DNA of 64,000 nucleotides from Acidovorax sp. A1169 (GTDB lineage: Bacteria; Pseudomonadota; Gammaproteobacteria; Burkholderiales; Burkholderiaceae_C): assembly GCF_030704685.1 (NCBI RefSeq), contig NZ_JAUZDX010000028.1, forward strand, positions 1 through 64,000, written 5' to 3'. Below the pieces are notes generated by a model that saw only the letters and a program-made list of their open reading frames with translations, ran no database searches and was not told where the DNA came from. Positions 52,018 through 62,109 of this stretch are shown here, piece by piece. The position numbers were made by a program, and so were the translations under genes. Position 1 is the stretch's first letter. Every line of letters begins with the position of its first letter.

Positions 52018-52464
52018 ATGAATTTGCGCAATATCTTCGTTCCGCTCGCTGCCGTGGGTGCCCTGGTGTTCGGTTTCGTGTCCTATGGGTGGCCAGGCGT
52101 GGCCGCTGTGGGGGGCGGGCTCCTGATGTGGGCGCTGCTGCACTTCACGCGCCTGATGAATGTGCTGAAAAAAGCGGCAGACCGGCCCATCGGCCATGTG
52201 GGCAGCGCCGTCATGCTCAACGCCAAGCTGCGGGCCGGGGTGAACCTGATGCATGTGGTGGCCATGACGCGCTCGCTGGGACAGCTGTTGTCGGACGACG
52301 GCGCCCAGCCGGAGCTGTACCGCTGGACGGATGGCAGCCGCTCGTTCGTGACCTGCGAGTTCAAGAACGGCAAGCTCGTGAAGTGGGAGCTCGTGCGCCC
52401 GGCGCAGGAGGAAGAGGTGCCGCAGGCAGTTGCCCCAGTGGCCGAGGTGCCGCCAGCCCCGTAA
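52018..52464 (+). CDS. Small membrane protein of unknown function
   Basis: The product has 148 residues from the ATG at 52018 (MNLRNIFVPLAAVGALVFGF); an ATG at 52003 is possible. Two hydrophobic helices near the N-terminus (about 8-45) are followed by a cytoplasmic or periplasmic domain (LRAGVNLMHVVAMTRSLGQL, YRWTDGSRSFVTCEFKNGKL) and a Pro/Glu-rich end. It lies directly upstream of ilvE with a 40-base gap. No named family recognised. Confidence 0.85.
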   Translation: MNLRNIFVPLAAVGALVFGFVSYGWPGVAAVGGGLLMWALLHFTRLMNVLKKAADRPIGHVGSAVMLNAKLRAGVNLMHVVAMTRSLGQLLSDDGAQPELYRWTDGSRSFVTCEFKNGKLVKWELVRPAQEEEVPQAVAPVAEVPPAP

Positions 52465-52504
52465 AATCGCTCTTTTGCGACCCACAGCAATTCAAAGGAC
52501 ACCC

Positions 52505-53443
52505 ATGAGCCCCGTAGTTCCCTCAATGGCCGACCGTGACGGCAAGATCTGGATGGACGGCCAGATGGTGGATTGGCGCGACGCCAAGATCCACGTGCTG
52601 AGCCACACCCTGCACTACGGCTGCGGCGCGTTCGAAGGCGTGCGCGCCTACAAGACCGCCGACGGCACGGCCATCTTCCGCCTCGAAGAGCACACCGACC
52701 GCCTGTTCAACAGTGCCAAGATCCTGCGCATGAAGATCCCCTTCAGCAAGGAAGAAGTGAACGAGGCCCAGAAGGCCGTCGTGCGCGAAAACAACCTGGA
52801 GTCGGGCTATCTGCGTCCATTGACCTGGATCGGCTCGCAAAAGCTCGGTGTTTCACCCAAGGGCAACCAGATCCACCTGATGGTGGCCGCCTGGGCCTGG
52901 GGCGCCTACCTGGGCGAAGAGGGCATGCAACGCGGCATCCGCGTCAAGACCAGCAGCTACACCCGCCACCACGTGAACATCACGATGACCCAGGCCAAGG
53001 CGGTGAGCAACTACACCAACTCCATCCTGGCCAACATGGAAGCGCTGGACGACGGCTACGACGAAGCCTTGCTGCTGGACAGCAGCGGTTTCGTGAGCGA
53101 AGGCGCGGGCGAGAACATCTTCGTGATCAAGAACGGTGTGATCTACACCCCCGACCTGTCGGCCGGCGCCCTGAACGGCATCACGCGCAACACCGTGTTC
53201 CACATCGCCAAGGACCTGGGCCTGGAGATCGTGCAAAAGCGCATCACGCGCGACGAGGTCTACATCGCCGACGAAGCCTTCTTCACCGGCACGGCTGCCG
53301 AAGTCACGCCGATCCGCGAGCTCGACCGCATCGAGCTCGGCAGCGGCAGCCGCGGCCCGATCACCGAAAAGATCCAGAGCGCCTTCTTTGACATCGTCAA
53401 CGGCCGCAATCCCCAATATGCCCACTGGCTGGCAAAGGTCTGA
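52505..53443 (+). CDS. ilvE: Branched-chain amino-acid aminotransferase IlvE
   Basis: The product has 312 residues from the ATG at 52505. It is a fold-type IV PLP enzyme: LHYGCGAFEGVRAYKT, RLFNSAKILRMKIPF, ITMTQAKAVSNYTNSILANM (PLP Lys), EALLLDSSGFVSEGAGENIF and EAFFTGTAAEVTPI. It transfers amino groups in the last step of leucine, isoleucine and valine synthesis. It is followed after 3 bases by the zf-CHCC gene. Confidence 0.95.
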   Translation: MSPVVPSMADRDGKIWMDGQMVDWRDAKIHVLSHTLHYGCGAFEGVRAYKTADGTAIFRLEEHTDRLFNSAKILRMKIPFSKEEVNEAQKAVVRENNLESGYLRPLTWIGSQKLGVSPKGNQIHLMVAAWAWGAYLGEEGMQRGIRVKTSSYTRHHVNITMTQAKAVSNYTNSILANMEALDDGYDEALLLDSSGFVSEGAGENIFVIKNGVIYTPDLSAGALNGITRNTVFHIAKDLGLEIVQKRITRDEVYIADEAFFTGTAAEVTPIRELDRIELGSGSRGPITEKIQSAFFDIVNGRNPQYAHWLAKV

Positions 53444-53446
53444 ACC

Positions 53447-53653
53447 ATGTCCCAAGCTGCGATCGAACTGCTGGCCAAGGACCTGAACGCCCAGGGCGGG
53501 GTCTTCTGCCCCAGCCCCAAGGCGGACATGAAAATCTGGAACAACCACCCCAAGGTCTATCTGGACGTGGCCCGCAGCGGTGAGGCCAAGTGCCCCTACT
53601 GCGGCACGGTGTACCGCCTCAAGGCGGGCGAGCACGTGCACGCTGGCCACTGA
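53447..53653 (+). CDS. Zinc-finger (zf-CHCC) protein
   Basis: The product has 68 residues with the zf-CHCC pattern of mitochondrial NDUFS6: a first Cys (VFCP), a His (NNHPKVYL) and the CPYC pair (AKCPYCGTVYRLKAG). It probably binds one zinc ion. It is packed between ilvE and the LPS glycosyltransferase. Confidence 0.9.
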   Translation: MSQAAIELLAKDLNAQGGVFCPSPKADMKIWNNHPKVYLDVARSGEAKCPYCGTVYRLKAGEHVHAGH

Positions 53654-53656
53654 CGG

Positions 53657-54472
53657 ATGTCGGCGGCCGCTGGCGACGCGAAGGCGTCGCCCACGCTCAC
53701 GGTGGCGGTGCTCACGCACAACGAAGCGCACCGTATCGAAGCCTGCCTGTGCAGCGCCGCTTTCGCCGACCAGGTGCTGGTGGTCGACAGCGGCAGCACG
53801 GATAACACCGTCGCCCTGGCCCAGGGCCTGGGTGCAGAGGTCCATTCCTACCCCGACTGGCAGGGCTTTGCCGTGCAGCGCAACCGGCTGCTGGCCCACT
53901 CGCGCGGCGACTACGTGTTCTTCCTTGATGCCGACGAGGTCATGACACCCGCCTTCCAGCAGGAGCTGCAGGCCATCGTGCGCTCGGGCGCGCGCGGGGT
54001 GTGGACCATCCGCTGGCGCATGGTGGCCTTTGGCCAGGAGCTGCGCTATTTCCTGTCGCAGTCGCGCATCGAGCGGCTCTTCGTGCGCTCCATGGTCCGT
54101 GAGTTCACGGGCGTGGTGCACGAGCAGGCGCAGTTGTACCCCGAACCGGATGGAACGGCCGTGCCGCGCCACCTGGTACGCGCCCGCCTCCTGCACTACA
54201 CGCGCAACTCCGTGCGCACCAGTCTTGAAAAACTCACCCAGTATGTGATGCTGGGCGCCGCCAAGCGGGCCGAGGCGGGCAAGCGCGGTGGCGTGCTGCG
54301 CGGCCTGGCTTCGGGCGGCTCGATGTTCCTGCGCCTGTATGTGTTCCGCCTGGGTTTCCTGTGCGGGGGCGCGGGCTTCCTGTACTGCCTGTTCGTGGCG
54401 CTGGAGGGCTTCTTCCGGTATGCCGCCCTGCACTACGACCGCGACAGCCTCACGGGGCGGGTGATACGGTGA
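53657..54472 (+). CDS. Family 2 glycosyltransferase (WaaE/KdtX-like, LPS core)
   Basis: The product has 271 residues. A GT-A fold begins TVAVLTHNEAHRIEACLCSA, with VVDSGSTDNT, FFLDADEVMTP (the D-x-D metal site) and FTGVVHEQAQLYPE; HEQ is typical of WaaE-type lipopolysaccharide-core transferases. The C-terminal helix region (GFLYCLFVALEGFFRYA) is hydrophobic, so it is probably membrane-associated. It starts 3 bases after the zf-CHCC gene and overlaps the ligase gene. Confidence 0.88.
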   Translation: MSAAAGDAKASPTLTVAVLTHNEAHRIEACLCSAAFADQVLVVDSGSTDNTVALAQGLGAEVHSYPDWQGFAVQRNRLLAHSRGDYVFFLDADEVMTPAFQQELQAIVRSGARGVWTIRWRMVAFGQELRYFLSQSRIERLFVRSMVREFTGVVHEQAQLYPEPDGTAVPRHLVRARLLHYTRNSVRTSLEKLTQYVMLGAAKRAEAGKRGGVLRGLASGGSMFLRLYVFRLGFLCGGAGFLYCLFVALEGFFRYAALHYDRDSLTGRVIR

Positions 54473-55728
54473 CGGTCCGGTCCTACCGCTGGTTCGGGCG
54501 CTGCGCGAGCATCGGCGCATTCATGGTGCCTGGCCTGGCCCTGTGGCTGCCCTCGGGCTATTCCTACGGCGCGGCGCTGCTGCTGCTGGCGGCGCTGGCC
54601 AGCGCCCCGGTGTGGTGGAAGCGCCCCGCGCCGCGCGCCGCCTGGTGGTTGCTGGCTGCCTTCTCGTGCATGGCCGCCCTGTGGCTGCTTGACGTGGGTG
54701 CCACCTGGGGCTGGGGCAGCATGGACCGCCCGGTCAAGTACCTGCTGGCACTGCCCTGCATCTTCTACCTCATGACCTTCGAGCCGCGCGCCTCCTGGCT
54801 GTGGATGGGCGTGGCGGTGGGCGCGGTGGGCAGCGGGCTGGTGGGCATGTACCAGATTGGCGTGCAGGTGCTGCCACGCGCCAGTGGCTTTACCAATGCC
54901 ATCCAGTACGGCAACCTGAGCATGCTGCTGGCCGTGATGAGCGGCCTGCTGCTGGTGGTGCAGTGGAAGCGCTGGGTGGCCTGGCAGCGGCTGCTGCTCA
55001 CGGCCGCCATCGTGCTCGGCGCGGTGGGCTCGGTCCTGTCGCAATCGCGCGGCGGCTGGCTGGCGCTGGTGCTGCTGTTGCCCGTGTGCGCCTGGCTGCT
55101 GGTGCGCACCACGGGCCAGCGCCGTGTTTACTGGGGCCTGTGTGCTCTGGCGCTGGCCGCTGCGGCCCTGTCGCAGGTGCCGGCCGTCGAGCAGCGCGTG
55201 GACGAAGCACGCCAGGAGGTGCAGACCTACCAGCAGCGCGGTGATGGCCGCAGCTCCGTGGGCCAGCGCCTGGCCCACTGGCAACTGGCCTGGCAGATGG
55301 GCTGGGACCGGCCGTTTACCGGCTGGGGCCGGGCCGGCTACGAGCAGGAGAAGGCGCGCCGCGTCGCCGCTGGCCTGGCCCACCCCGTGGTGCTCGAATT
55401 CGGCCACGCGCACAATGAGGCGCTGGACCTGTTCGCCAAGCGCGGCCTGCCCGGCGTGCTGCTGCTGCTGGCGTTCTACGGCATTCCGCTGGTCATGTTC
55501 TGGCCCACGGCCCGGCGCATCCGCGACGGCGCGGGCAAGATGGACCGCGAATCGCTCTCGCTGTGCCTGGTGGGCGTGATGCTGCCGCTGTCGTATATCG
55601 GCTTCGGCCTGACCCAGGTGTTCCTGGCGCACAACAGCGGCAACATGTTCTACCTCTTCATGTGCCCGCTGGTGCTGGCGGCCCTGCATGAGCGGCGCAC
55701 CCGCATCGGCTGCGGCCGCCCCTTCTGA
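54469..55728 (+). CDS. O-antigen ligase family protein (WaaL-type)
   Basis: The product has 419 residues from a GTG at 54469 that overlaps the preceding stop (GTGA). About eleven membrane helices surround a periplasmic Wzy_C segment with GLVGMYQIGVQVLPRASGFT, SQSRGGWLALVLLLPV and GWGRAGYEQEKARR then HAHNEALDLFAKRGLPGVLL; the H-x-x-N-E element is the usual ligase signature. It joins O-antigen to lipid A-core or does related polymer transfer. No upstream start is needed because the GTG is in frame and coupled. Confidence 0.88.
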   Translation: MTVRSYRWFGRCASIGAFMVPGLALWLPSGYSYGAALLLLAALASAPVWWKRPAPRAAWWLLAAFSCMAALWLLDVGATWGWGSMDRPVKYLLALPCIFYLMTFEPRASWLWMGVAVGAVGSGLVGMYQIGVQVLPRASGFTNAIQYGNLSMLLAVMSGLLLVVQWKRWVAWQRLLLTAAIVLGAVGSVLSQSRGGWLALVLLLPVCAWLLVRTTGQRRVYWGLCALALAAAALSQVPAVEQRVDEARQEVQTYQQRGDGRSSVGQRLAHWQLAWQMGWDRPFTGWGRAGYEQEKARRVAAGLAHPVVLEFGHAHNEALDLFAKRGLPGVLLLLAFYGIPLVMFWPTARRIRDGAGKMDRESLSLCLVGVMLPLSYIGFGLTQVFLAHNSGNMFYLFMCPLVLAALHERRTRIGCGRPF

Positions 55729-55748
55729 CGACAGGTATCCTCCATTCC

Positions 55749-56723
55749 ATGCACATCCTGCTGGTCAACAACTCCTCCATCCCGGTGTACGGCTACGGCG
55801 GCACCGAGCGCGTGATCTGGGACCTGGGCAAGACCCTGGTGCAACTGGGCCACCGCGTAAGCTACCTGGTGCCCGAGGGCTCGAGCTGCGACTTCGCCCA
55901 GGTGCTGCCGATCAAGCCTGACGAGCCGTGGGACGCGCAGATCCCGGCCGACGTGGATATCACCCACTTCCAGTTCAACCCGCGCAGCGAACCTTCGCGC
56001 CCCTACCTCGTCACCGAGCACGGCAACGCGCGCAAGCCCAAGCCGCTGCCGCTGAACACGGTGTTCCTCTCGCGCAACCATGCCGCGCGCTATGGATCGA
56101 CCGAGTTCGTCTACAACGGCCTCGATTGGTCGGCCTATGGCCCGGTGGACTTCGATCGCCCGCGCTCGCACTACCACTTCCTGGGCAAGGCGGCCTGGGG
56201 CGTGAAGAACGTGGCCGGCGCCATCAAGGTGGCCAAGCTGGCGGGTGTGGATCTCGACGTGCTCGGCGGCGACCGCGTCAACTTCAAGCGCGGTTTTCGC
56301 TGGACGCTGTCGCGCAAGATCCACTTCTTCGGCATGGTCGGCGGCCAGCAGAAGAACGAGCTGCTCAACGCCTCGCGCGGCCTGATTTTCCCCGTGCGCT
56401 GGCACGAGCCCTTTGGCCTGGCGGTGATCGAGAGCCTGTACTTCGGCTGCCCGGTGTTCAGCACGCCCTACGGCGCGTTGCCCGAACTGGTGCCTGCCGA
56501 GTGCGGCAGCCTGTCGGCCAGCGCCAGCGAACTGGCCGAGGCCGTGCGGGCCCACAAGGCCGACCCGCGCGCCTGCCACGCCCATGTGCAGCAGCACTTC
56601 AGCGCCGAGGCCATGGCACGCGGCTACCTGCGCTACTACGAGCGCGTGCTGGCCGGCGAGGTTTTGCACCGCGAGCACCCCGTTATCCAAGGCACGGCCC
56701 GCGACCTGCCCTGGACGCGCTGA
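55749..56723 (+). CDS. Family 4 glycosyltransferase
   Basis: The product has 324 residues. The GT-B fold shows MHILLVNNSSIPVYGYGGTE (N-terminal Rossmann with G-G-T-E), HYHFLGKAAWGVKNVAGAIK and FPVRWHEPFGLAVIESLYFG, the E-x7-E donor-binding motif. It lies 20 bases after the ligase gene, so it likely adds a sugar to the LPS core or O-antigen. Substrates are unknown. Confidence 0.9.
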   Translation: MHILLVNNSSIPVYGYGGTERVIWDLGKTLVQLGHRVSYLVPEGSSCDFAQVLPIKPDEPWDAQIPADVDITHFQFNPRSEPSRPYLVTEHGNARKPKPLPLNTVFLSRNHAARYGSTEFVYNGLDWSAYGPVDFDRPRSHYHFLGKAAWGVKNVAGAIKVAKLAGVDLDVLGGDRVNFKRGFRWTLSRKIHFFGMVGGQQKNELLNASRGLIFPVRWHEPFGLAVIESLYFGCPVFSTPYGALPELVPAECGSLSASASELAEAVRAHKADPRACHAHVQQHFSAEAMARGYLRYYERVLAGEVLHREHPVIQGTARDLPWTR

Positions 56724-56733
56724 GCTTCGTGCT

Positions 56734-57813
56734 TCAGTGCGCAGCGCCCACGCGCGCGCAGGCCTGCTTCCATTCCTCTTCGAGCAGCGCCATCAGCGCA
56801 GCGGCGGCCATGGGCCGAACCGCCTCCACGCCCTGGCCGGCCCACAGCGACAGGTAGTCTGCCCGGCCCGCCTCGTTCGAGGCCTTGCGCAGCGCTCCCG
56901 TCAGCGCGTTCTGCACGGGGTAGGGCGGCACGGCCATTTCATCGACCTGCAGCCGGTCCATCAGCGCGTTGACGATGCCGCGCGCGGCGCGCCCCGTCAG
57001 GGCCCGCGTGGTGCGCGTGTCGGTGCCCTTGGCAGTGGCCAGCGCCTGGCGGTAGGGCGCGCCGATGCCCGATTCATCGCAGGCGAGGAAGGCTGTGCCC
57101 ATCTGCACCGCCTCGGCCCCCAGTGCCTGCGCGGCGGCGATGCCGCGCCCGTCCATGATGCCGCCGGCCGCCACCACGGCCACCCCGCGTGGCTGCAGCA
57201 GGTCCACGCAGCGCGGCACCAGGGCCATGGTGCCGATCATCGAGGAGGCGAAATCACCGAGGAAGGTGCCCCGGTGCCCGCCCGACTCCATGCCCGAGGC
57301 ACAAACCCCGTCGGCCCCCACGTCGGCCCAGGCCACGGCCTCGGCGACCGTGGTCGCGGTGCCGATCACATAGCAGCCCGCAGCGTGCAGACGCTCCACC
57401 TGCACGGCGGACAGGATGCCGAAGGTGAAGCTTGCTACTGCAGGGCGCGCGGCAATCAGCGCATCGAACTGCGCCGCAAAATCCTCGCACCAGCGCGCGG
57501 GCACGGCCGCTTTCTGGCCGAACTCGGCGTACAGCGGCGCGAGCCGCGCCACGGCGGCGTCTACCGTGGCCGCGTCGGGTGAGGGCGTGTCCTGCACGAA
57601 GAGGTTCATGCCAAAAGGCCGATCGGTGCGCCGGCGCACCTCGGCGGCGGCTTCGGCCATGGCGGCGGGCGAACGCATGCCGCAGCCCAGGGAGCCCAGC
57701 CCGCCCGCAGCGGATACGGCAGCCGCCAGGGCCGGCGTGTCGGAGCCGGTCATCGGCCCCTGGATGATGGGCAGGCGCAGTGAAAGGGCCGTGCGAAGGC
57801 TGCGGTCGGTCAT
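56734..57813 (-). CDS. Nitronate monooxygenase-family flavoenzyme (FabK-like)
   Basis: The product has 359 residues from the ATG at 57813 (MTDRSLRTALSLRLPIIQGP). It is a TIM-barrel FMN protein: PIIQGPMTG, SAAGGLGSLGCGMRSPAAM, FGMNLFVQDTP, SGMESGGHRGTFLGDF (catalytic His in the GGH motif), VVAAGGIMDGRGIAAAQALG and GTAFLACDES. It oxidises alkyl nitronates or acts as an enoyl reductase. It is followed on the same strand by no close gene; the LysR gene lies 35 bases upstream. Confidence 0.9.
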   Translation of the reverse strand: MTDRSLRTALSLRLPIIQGPMTGSDTPALAAAVSAAGGLGSLGCGMRSPAAMAEAAAEVRRRTDRPFGMNLFVQDTPSPDAATVDAAVARLAPLYAEFGQKAAVPARWCEDFAAQFDALIAARPAVASFTFGILSAVQVERLHAAGCYVIGTATTVAEAVAWADVGADGVCASGMESGGHRGTFLGDFASSMIGTMALVPRCVDLLQPRGVAVVAAGGIMDGRGIAAAQALGAEAVQMGTAFLACDESGIGAPYRQALATAKGTDTRTTRALTGRAARGIVNALMDRLQVDEMAVPPYPVQNALTGALRKASNEAGRADYLSLWAGQGVEAVRPMAAAALMALLEEEWKQACARVGAAH

Positions 57814-57848
57814 GGCGGGCTCCTGAAGCGGGGGAAGGGAAATAACGG

Positions 57849-58724
57849 TCAGGCAGCGGACAGCGCCTGCTGCAGGGCGTCGAGCGCGCTGGAGCGGTAG
57901 CCCTTGCGCCAGGTGAGCAGGGTGTCGATGCGGGTGATCGGCTGGTGGCTCAGCAGCCCGGCGTGGGGCGTCATGGCCAGCACCGAGCGCGGCACGATGC
58001 CCGCGCAGCTGCCGGCGGCCACGCAGGCCAGAATGGCGTGGTACGAGCCCAGCTCCAGCACCTGCATGGGCTGCGGCCGGGGGGCGAACCAGTCCTGCCC
58101 GATGCGGCGGTAGGTGCAGCCCGGCTCGAAAACCGCCAGCGTGCCGGGCTGTACGTCCCCGGGCCCGGCCACGGCAGGGTGGCCGGCGGGCAGCACCAGC
58201 AGCAGGTCTTCGGTGAATACGGCCTGGGTCTCGAGCGCCGGGTCCGGGGCCTGGCCCGGTGGCCAGGCCACCAGCACCGCATCGAGCGCATGGGCGCGCA
58301 GCCGTTCCACCAGTTCGCGCGTGGGTGCGGTCGACAGCTCCAGCGCCACGCCCGGCCATTGGCCATGCAGGCGTGCCAGCGGCACGGGCAGGCGGCTCGC
58401 GGCCGTGCTTTCCATCGAGCCCAGGCGCAAGCGCCCACCGGGGGGCCCCGGGCGCACTGCCTGGCGCGCTTCCTCGGCCAGCGCCAGCAGCCGGTCGGCA
58501 TAGCCCAGCAGCACCTGGCCCTCGGGCGTGAGGGCCATGCGCTTGCCTTCGCGCAGGAACAGGGTGGCGCCCAGGTCCGCCTCCAGCTGGCGCACCCGGG
58601 TGGTCACGTTGGACTGCACGCGCCCCAGCCGCTCGGCCGCGCGCGTGACGCTGCCTTCGGCCGCCACGGTGCGAAAGATGTCCAGGGCCGCAAGGTCCAG
58701 CAAGGATGAAGAAGATTCAACCAT
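57849..58724 (-). CDS. LysR-family transcriptional regulator
   Basis: The product has 291 residues from the ATG at 58724 (MVESSSSLLDLAALDIFRTV). HTH_1 reads VAAEGSVTRAAERLGRVQSN and VTTRVRQLEADLGATLFLRE; the effector domain begins GRLRLGSMESTAASRLPVPL. It is divergent from the MFS gene, with the nitronate monooxygenase gene just downstream, so it may control both. Inducer unknown. Confidence 0.9.
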   Translation of the reverse strand: MVESSSSLLDLAALDIFRTVAAEGSVTRAAERLGRVQSNVTTRVRQLEADLGATLFLREGKRMALTPEGQVLLGYADRLLALAEEARQAVRPGPPGGRLRLGSMESTAASRLPVPLARLHGQWPGVALELSTAPTRELVERLRAHALDAVLVAWPPGQAPDPALETQAVFTEDLLLVLPAGHPAVAGPGDVQPGTLAVFEPGCTYRRIGQDWFAPRPQPMQVLELGSYHAILACVAAGSCAGIVPRSVLAMTPHAGLLSHQPITRIDTLLTWRKGYRSSALDALQQALSAA

Positions 58725-58736
58725 CTTGAAATAGTA

Positions 58737-58753
58737 TGAATTACAGAAATTCA
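58737..58753. promoter_or_regulatory. Candidate LysR binding site
   Basis: TGAATT-ACAGA-AATTCA is a 6-5-6 palindrome 13 bases upstream of the LysR start and between the divergent genes, as expected for an autoregulatory LysR site. It is AT-rich against the surrounding GC-rich DNA. Confidence 0.5.
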
Positions 58754-58815
58754 ATCTCTTGGTAAGATGATACGCAGCGGCATCCGCCGTGGCAATCCTT
58801 TCCGATATCTCCCGC

Positions 58816-60054
58816 ATGGACCAGGTGTCTTCCCCTTCCCCCGCCCGCGTGCATGACGCCGACACGGCGCCTTTGCGGGTCGCCCTGGCCGGCATGGTCG
58901 CCCTCGCGGTCGCCATGGGCATCGGCCGCTTCGCCTTCACCCCGCTGCTGCCGATGATGCTGCACGACGGCGTGGTGGATATCGCCACGGGCAGCTGGCT
59001 GGCCACGGCCAACTACGCCGGCTACCTTGCCGGGGCGTTGCTGTACATGGCCCTGCCGTGGCTGGGCCGTCGCCTGGGCGCAGTCCCGGGCAATGCGGCC
59101 CTGGCGCGCGGCGGGCTGGTGGCCACGGTGCTGCTGACCGGAGTGCTGGCCTTTCCCTGGCCCGCGTCGTGGCCCCTGCTGCGTTTTCTGGCGGGTGTCG
59201 CGAGTGCCCTGGTGTTTCTGGGCACGGCCAACTGGTGCATGGGCCAGCTCGCCCGGCTGGGGCGGCCCCAGCTCGCCGGCCTGATCTTCTGCGGGCCGGG
59301 GCTGGGCATTGTGGTGACCGGCTTGCCCACCGGCGCCATGGTCGCTGCGGGCTGGAGTGCGGCAGCCGGCTGGGCCACGTTTGCCGCACTGGCGGCGCTG
59401 CTGTGTGCCGGCATCTGGCAGGTGCTGCGTGGCGGCGAGGCGCAGGGCAACCCGGCGGGGCCGTCCGCTGCAGCCTCACTGCCGGCGCCTGCAGCGCAGC
59501 GGGCACTGCATGCCGTGGCCTATGGCCTGGCGGGCCTGGGCTACATCGTCACCGCCACCTTCCTGCCGGTCATCGCGCGCAGTGCGCTGCCGGCCGGCTC
59601 GGTCTGGCCCGACCTGTTCTGGCCGGTGTTCGGCGCAGGCGTGGCGCTGGGGGCCTTTCTGTCTACGCGCATCGCGCTGCACCGCGACCGCCGCTGGCTG
59701 CTGGCCGGCGCCTACCTGCTGCAGGCGGTGGGCATTGCTCTGGGCTTGCTCTGGCCAGGGCCGGCGGGCTTTGCACTGGGCAGCCTGCTGCTGGGCCTGC
59801 CGTTCACGGCCATCACCTTCTTTGCCTTGCAGGAGGCGCGCCACCAGTGGCCGCAGGCGGGCGCGGGCTTCACCGGGCTGCTCACGGCGCTGTATGGCAT
59901 CGGCCAGATCGCCGGGCCGCCCATGGCAGCCGCGCTGCTGGCGCACGCAGGCTCGCGGGCGCAGGGCTTCGACTGGGCGCTCGGTGTAGCGGGCTCGGTG
60001 CTGGTGCTCGGTGCCGCGCTCTACGCCTTCATGGCGTGGCGCTGGAAGAAGTAA
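58816..60054 (+). CDS. YbfB/YjiJ-family MFS transporter
   Basis: The product has 412 residues from the ATG at 58816 (MDQVSSPSPARVHDADTAPL); a GTG at 58789 adds nine. About twelve helices are visible; the YbfB family typically begins with VALAVAMGIGRFAFTPLLPM. It may export a toxic compound linked to the divergent regulator and nitronate monooxygenase. Its 3' end overlaps the convergent histidine kinase gene by 26 bases. Confidence 0.88.
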   Translation: MDQVSSPSPARVHDADTAPLRVALAGMVALAVAMGIGRFAFTPLLPMMLHDGVVDIATGSWLATANYAGYLAGALLYMALPWLGRRLGAVPGNAALARGGLVATVLLTGVLAFPWPASWPLLRFLAGVASALVFLGTANWCMGQLARLGRPQLAGLIFCGPGLGIVVTGLPTGAMVAAGWSAAAGWATFAALAALLCAGIWQVLRGGEAQGNPAGPSAAASLPAPAAQRALHAVAYGLAGLGYIVTATFLPVIARSALPAGSVWPDLFWPVFGAGVALGAFLSTRIALHRDRRWLLAGAYLLQAVGIALGLLWPGPAGFALGSLLLGLPFTAITFFALQEARHQWPQAGAGFTGLLTALYGIGQIAGPPMAAALLAHAGSRAQGFDWALGVAGSVLVLGAALYAFMAWRWKK

Positions 60055-61285
60055 CCGGTAATCGCAGCACGAAGCACGCACCGCTGGCGCCATCGGGCCG
60101 GTCTTCGCAGAACACCATGCCACTGTGGCGCCCGGCGATCGAGCGCACGAGCGACAGCCCCAGTCCCACGCCGCCCGCGCGCTCGCTGGCGCCCGGCAGG
60201 CGGTAGAAGGGCTCGAAGATGCGTTCGCGCTGGTTGGGCGGAACGCCCGGGCCGTGGTCGCACACGCGCACCTCGGCATGGCCCTGGCGCCGGTGCACGA
60301 CCACGCTGATCTCGCCGGTGCTGTAACGCCGCGCGTTCTCCAGCAGGTTGCGGATGGCCCGGCGCAGCAGCTTGGAGACGCCGCGCACGTCCACCGCATC
60401 GGGGCTGGCGCCCACGTCCAGGTCGGCATCCACACGCGCGCATTCCTCGGCTGCCAGGCCCACCAGGTCCACCGTCTCCACGGTGCCCACGTCGGCCTCG
60501 CGCGCGTCCAGCCGGCTGGCCAGCAGGATCTCGTCGACCAACTGGTCGAGCTCGGCGATGTTGCGCAGGATCTCGGCGCGGAACGTCGGCGAGGGCTGCT
60601 GTCCGCCCATGAGCTCCATGCCCATGCGGATGCGCGTGAGCGGCGAGCGCAGCTCGTGCGAGGCGTTGGCCAGCAGCGACTTGTGCGACTTGACCAGCGT
60701 TTCCACCCGCTCGGCTGCGGCATTGAACTGGCGCGCCAGGTCGGCCACTTCGTCCTGGCCCTGCTCGGGCACGCGCACGGACAGATCGCCTTCGCCGAAA
60801 TGCTTGACGCTGCGCTGCAGCGCTTCCAGCCGCAGGGTCAGGCGCCGGATGATGGGGTACACCCCTGCCGCCACGGCCAGGCCCACAATGCCCAGCAGCC
60901 ACAGGAAGCCAAAGGGCGGTCGGGTCCAAAAGGCCGCGTCGCCCTGGTTGGGACCGCTACCGGGCCGCCCGCCGATGCGGGGCTGGCGCGGTGCCATCTG
61001 CAGCACAAAGGCCTGGCCGGTGTCGGATTCGATGTGGAACTCCACGTTCTCACCTGGCTCCGACGGCTGCCGCGTCGCGGGCCCTTGAAAGACCACATCG
61101 CCCTTGGCATCGCGCAGCACCATCTCGCGCGAGGGCGGTACGAAGGGCTGGTTGTTGCTCGCCTTCTGCTCCTCGGCAATGCGCCAGGCCCAGCCCACGA
61201 CCAGCGTGAGCACCGCAATGCCGCCGACCACGGCGAGCCAGATGCGCAGGTACAGGCGCCGGGCGAAGGGGTTGGAAAGGCTCAC
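60029..61285 (-). CDS. Two-component sensor histidine kinase
   Basis: The product has 418 residues. The first membrane helix lies at about 14-33 (LAVVGGIAVLTLVVGWAWRI), a periplasmic region to about 130, the second helix at about 130-148 (FLWLLGIVGLAVAAGVYPII), then HAMP, the HisKA region with SHELRSPLTRIRMGMELMGG (phospho-His) and HATPase with RNLLENARRY, DHGPGVP and GGVGLGLSLV. It starts 6 bases after the response-regulator gene. The signal is unknown; the layout resembles RstB/CpxA. Confidence 0.92.
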   Translation of the reverse strand: MSLSNPFARRLYLRIWLAVVGGIAVLTLVVGWAWRIAEEQKASNNQPFVPPSREMVLRDAKGDVVFQGPATRQPSEPGENVEFHIESDTGQAFVLQMAPRQPRIGGRPGSGPNQGDAAFWTRPPFGFLWLLGIVGLAVAAGVYPIIRRLTLRLEALQRSVKHFGEGDLSVRVPEQGQDEVADLARQFNAAAERVETLVKSHKSLLANASHELRSPLTRIRMGMELMGGQQPSPTFRAEILRNIAELDQLVDEILLASRLDAREADVGTVETVDLVGLAAEECARVDADLDVGASPDAVDVRGVSKLLRRAIRNLLENARRYSTGEISVVVHRRQGHAEVRVCDHGPGVPPNQRERIFEPFYRLPGASERAGGVGLGLSLVRSIAGRHSGMVFCEDRPDGASGACFVLRLPVTSSSATP

Positions 61286-61291
61286 CGGGCT

Positions 61292-62008
<717 letters not shown>

Positions 62009-62109
62009 GGGGTCAGTGTAGTAGCGGCCTGCCCATGGTCGCGCAAAGGCGTCACAAGGTGTTGAAGCGCCTGTAAAGCTCCCGTAAATCTGCTGCCTGT
62101 GCCATTGCT

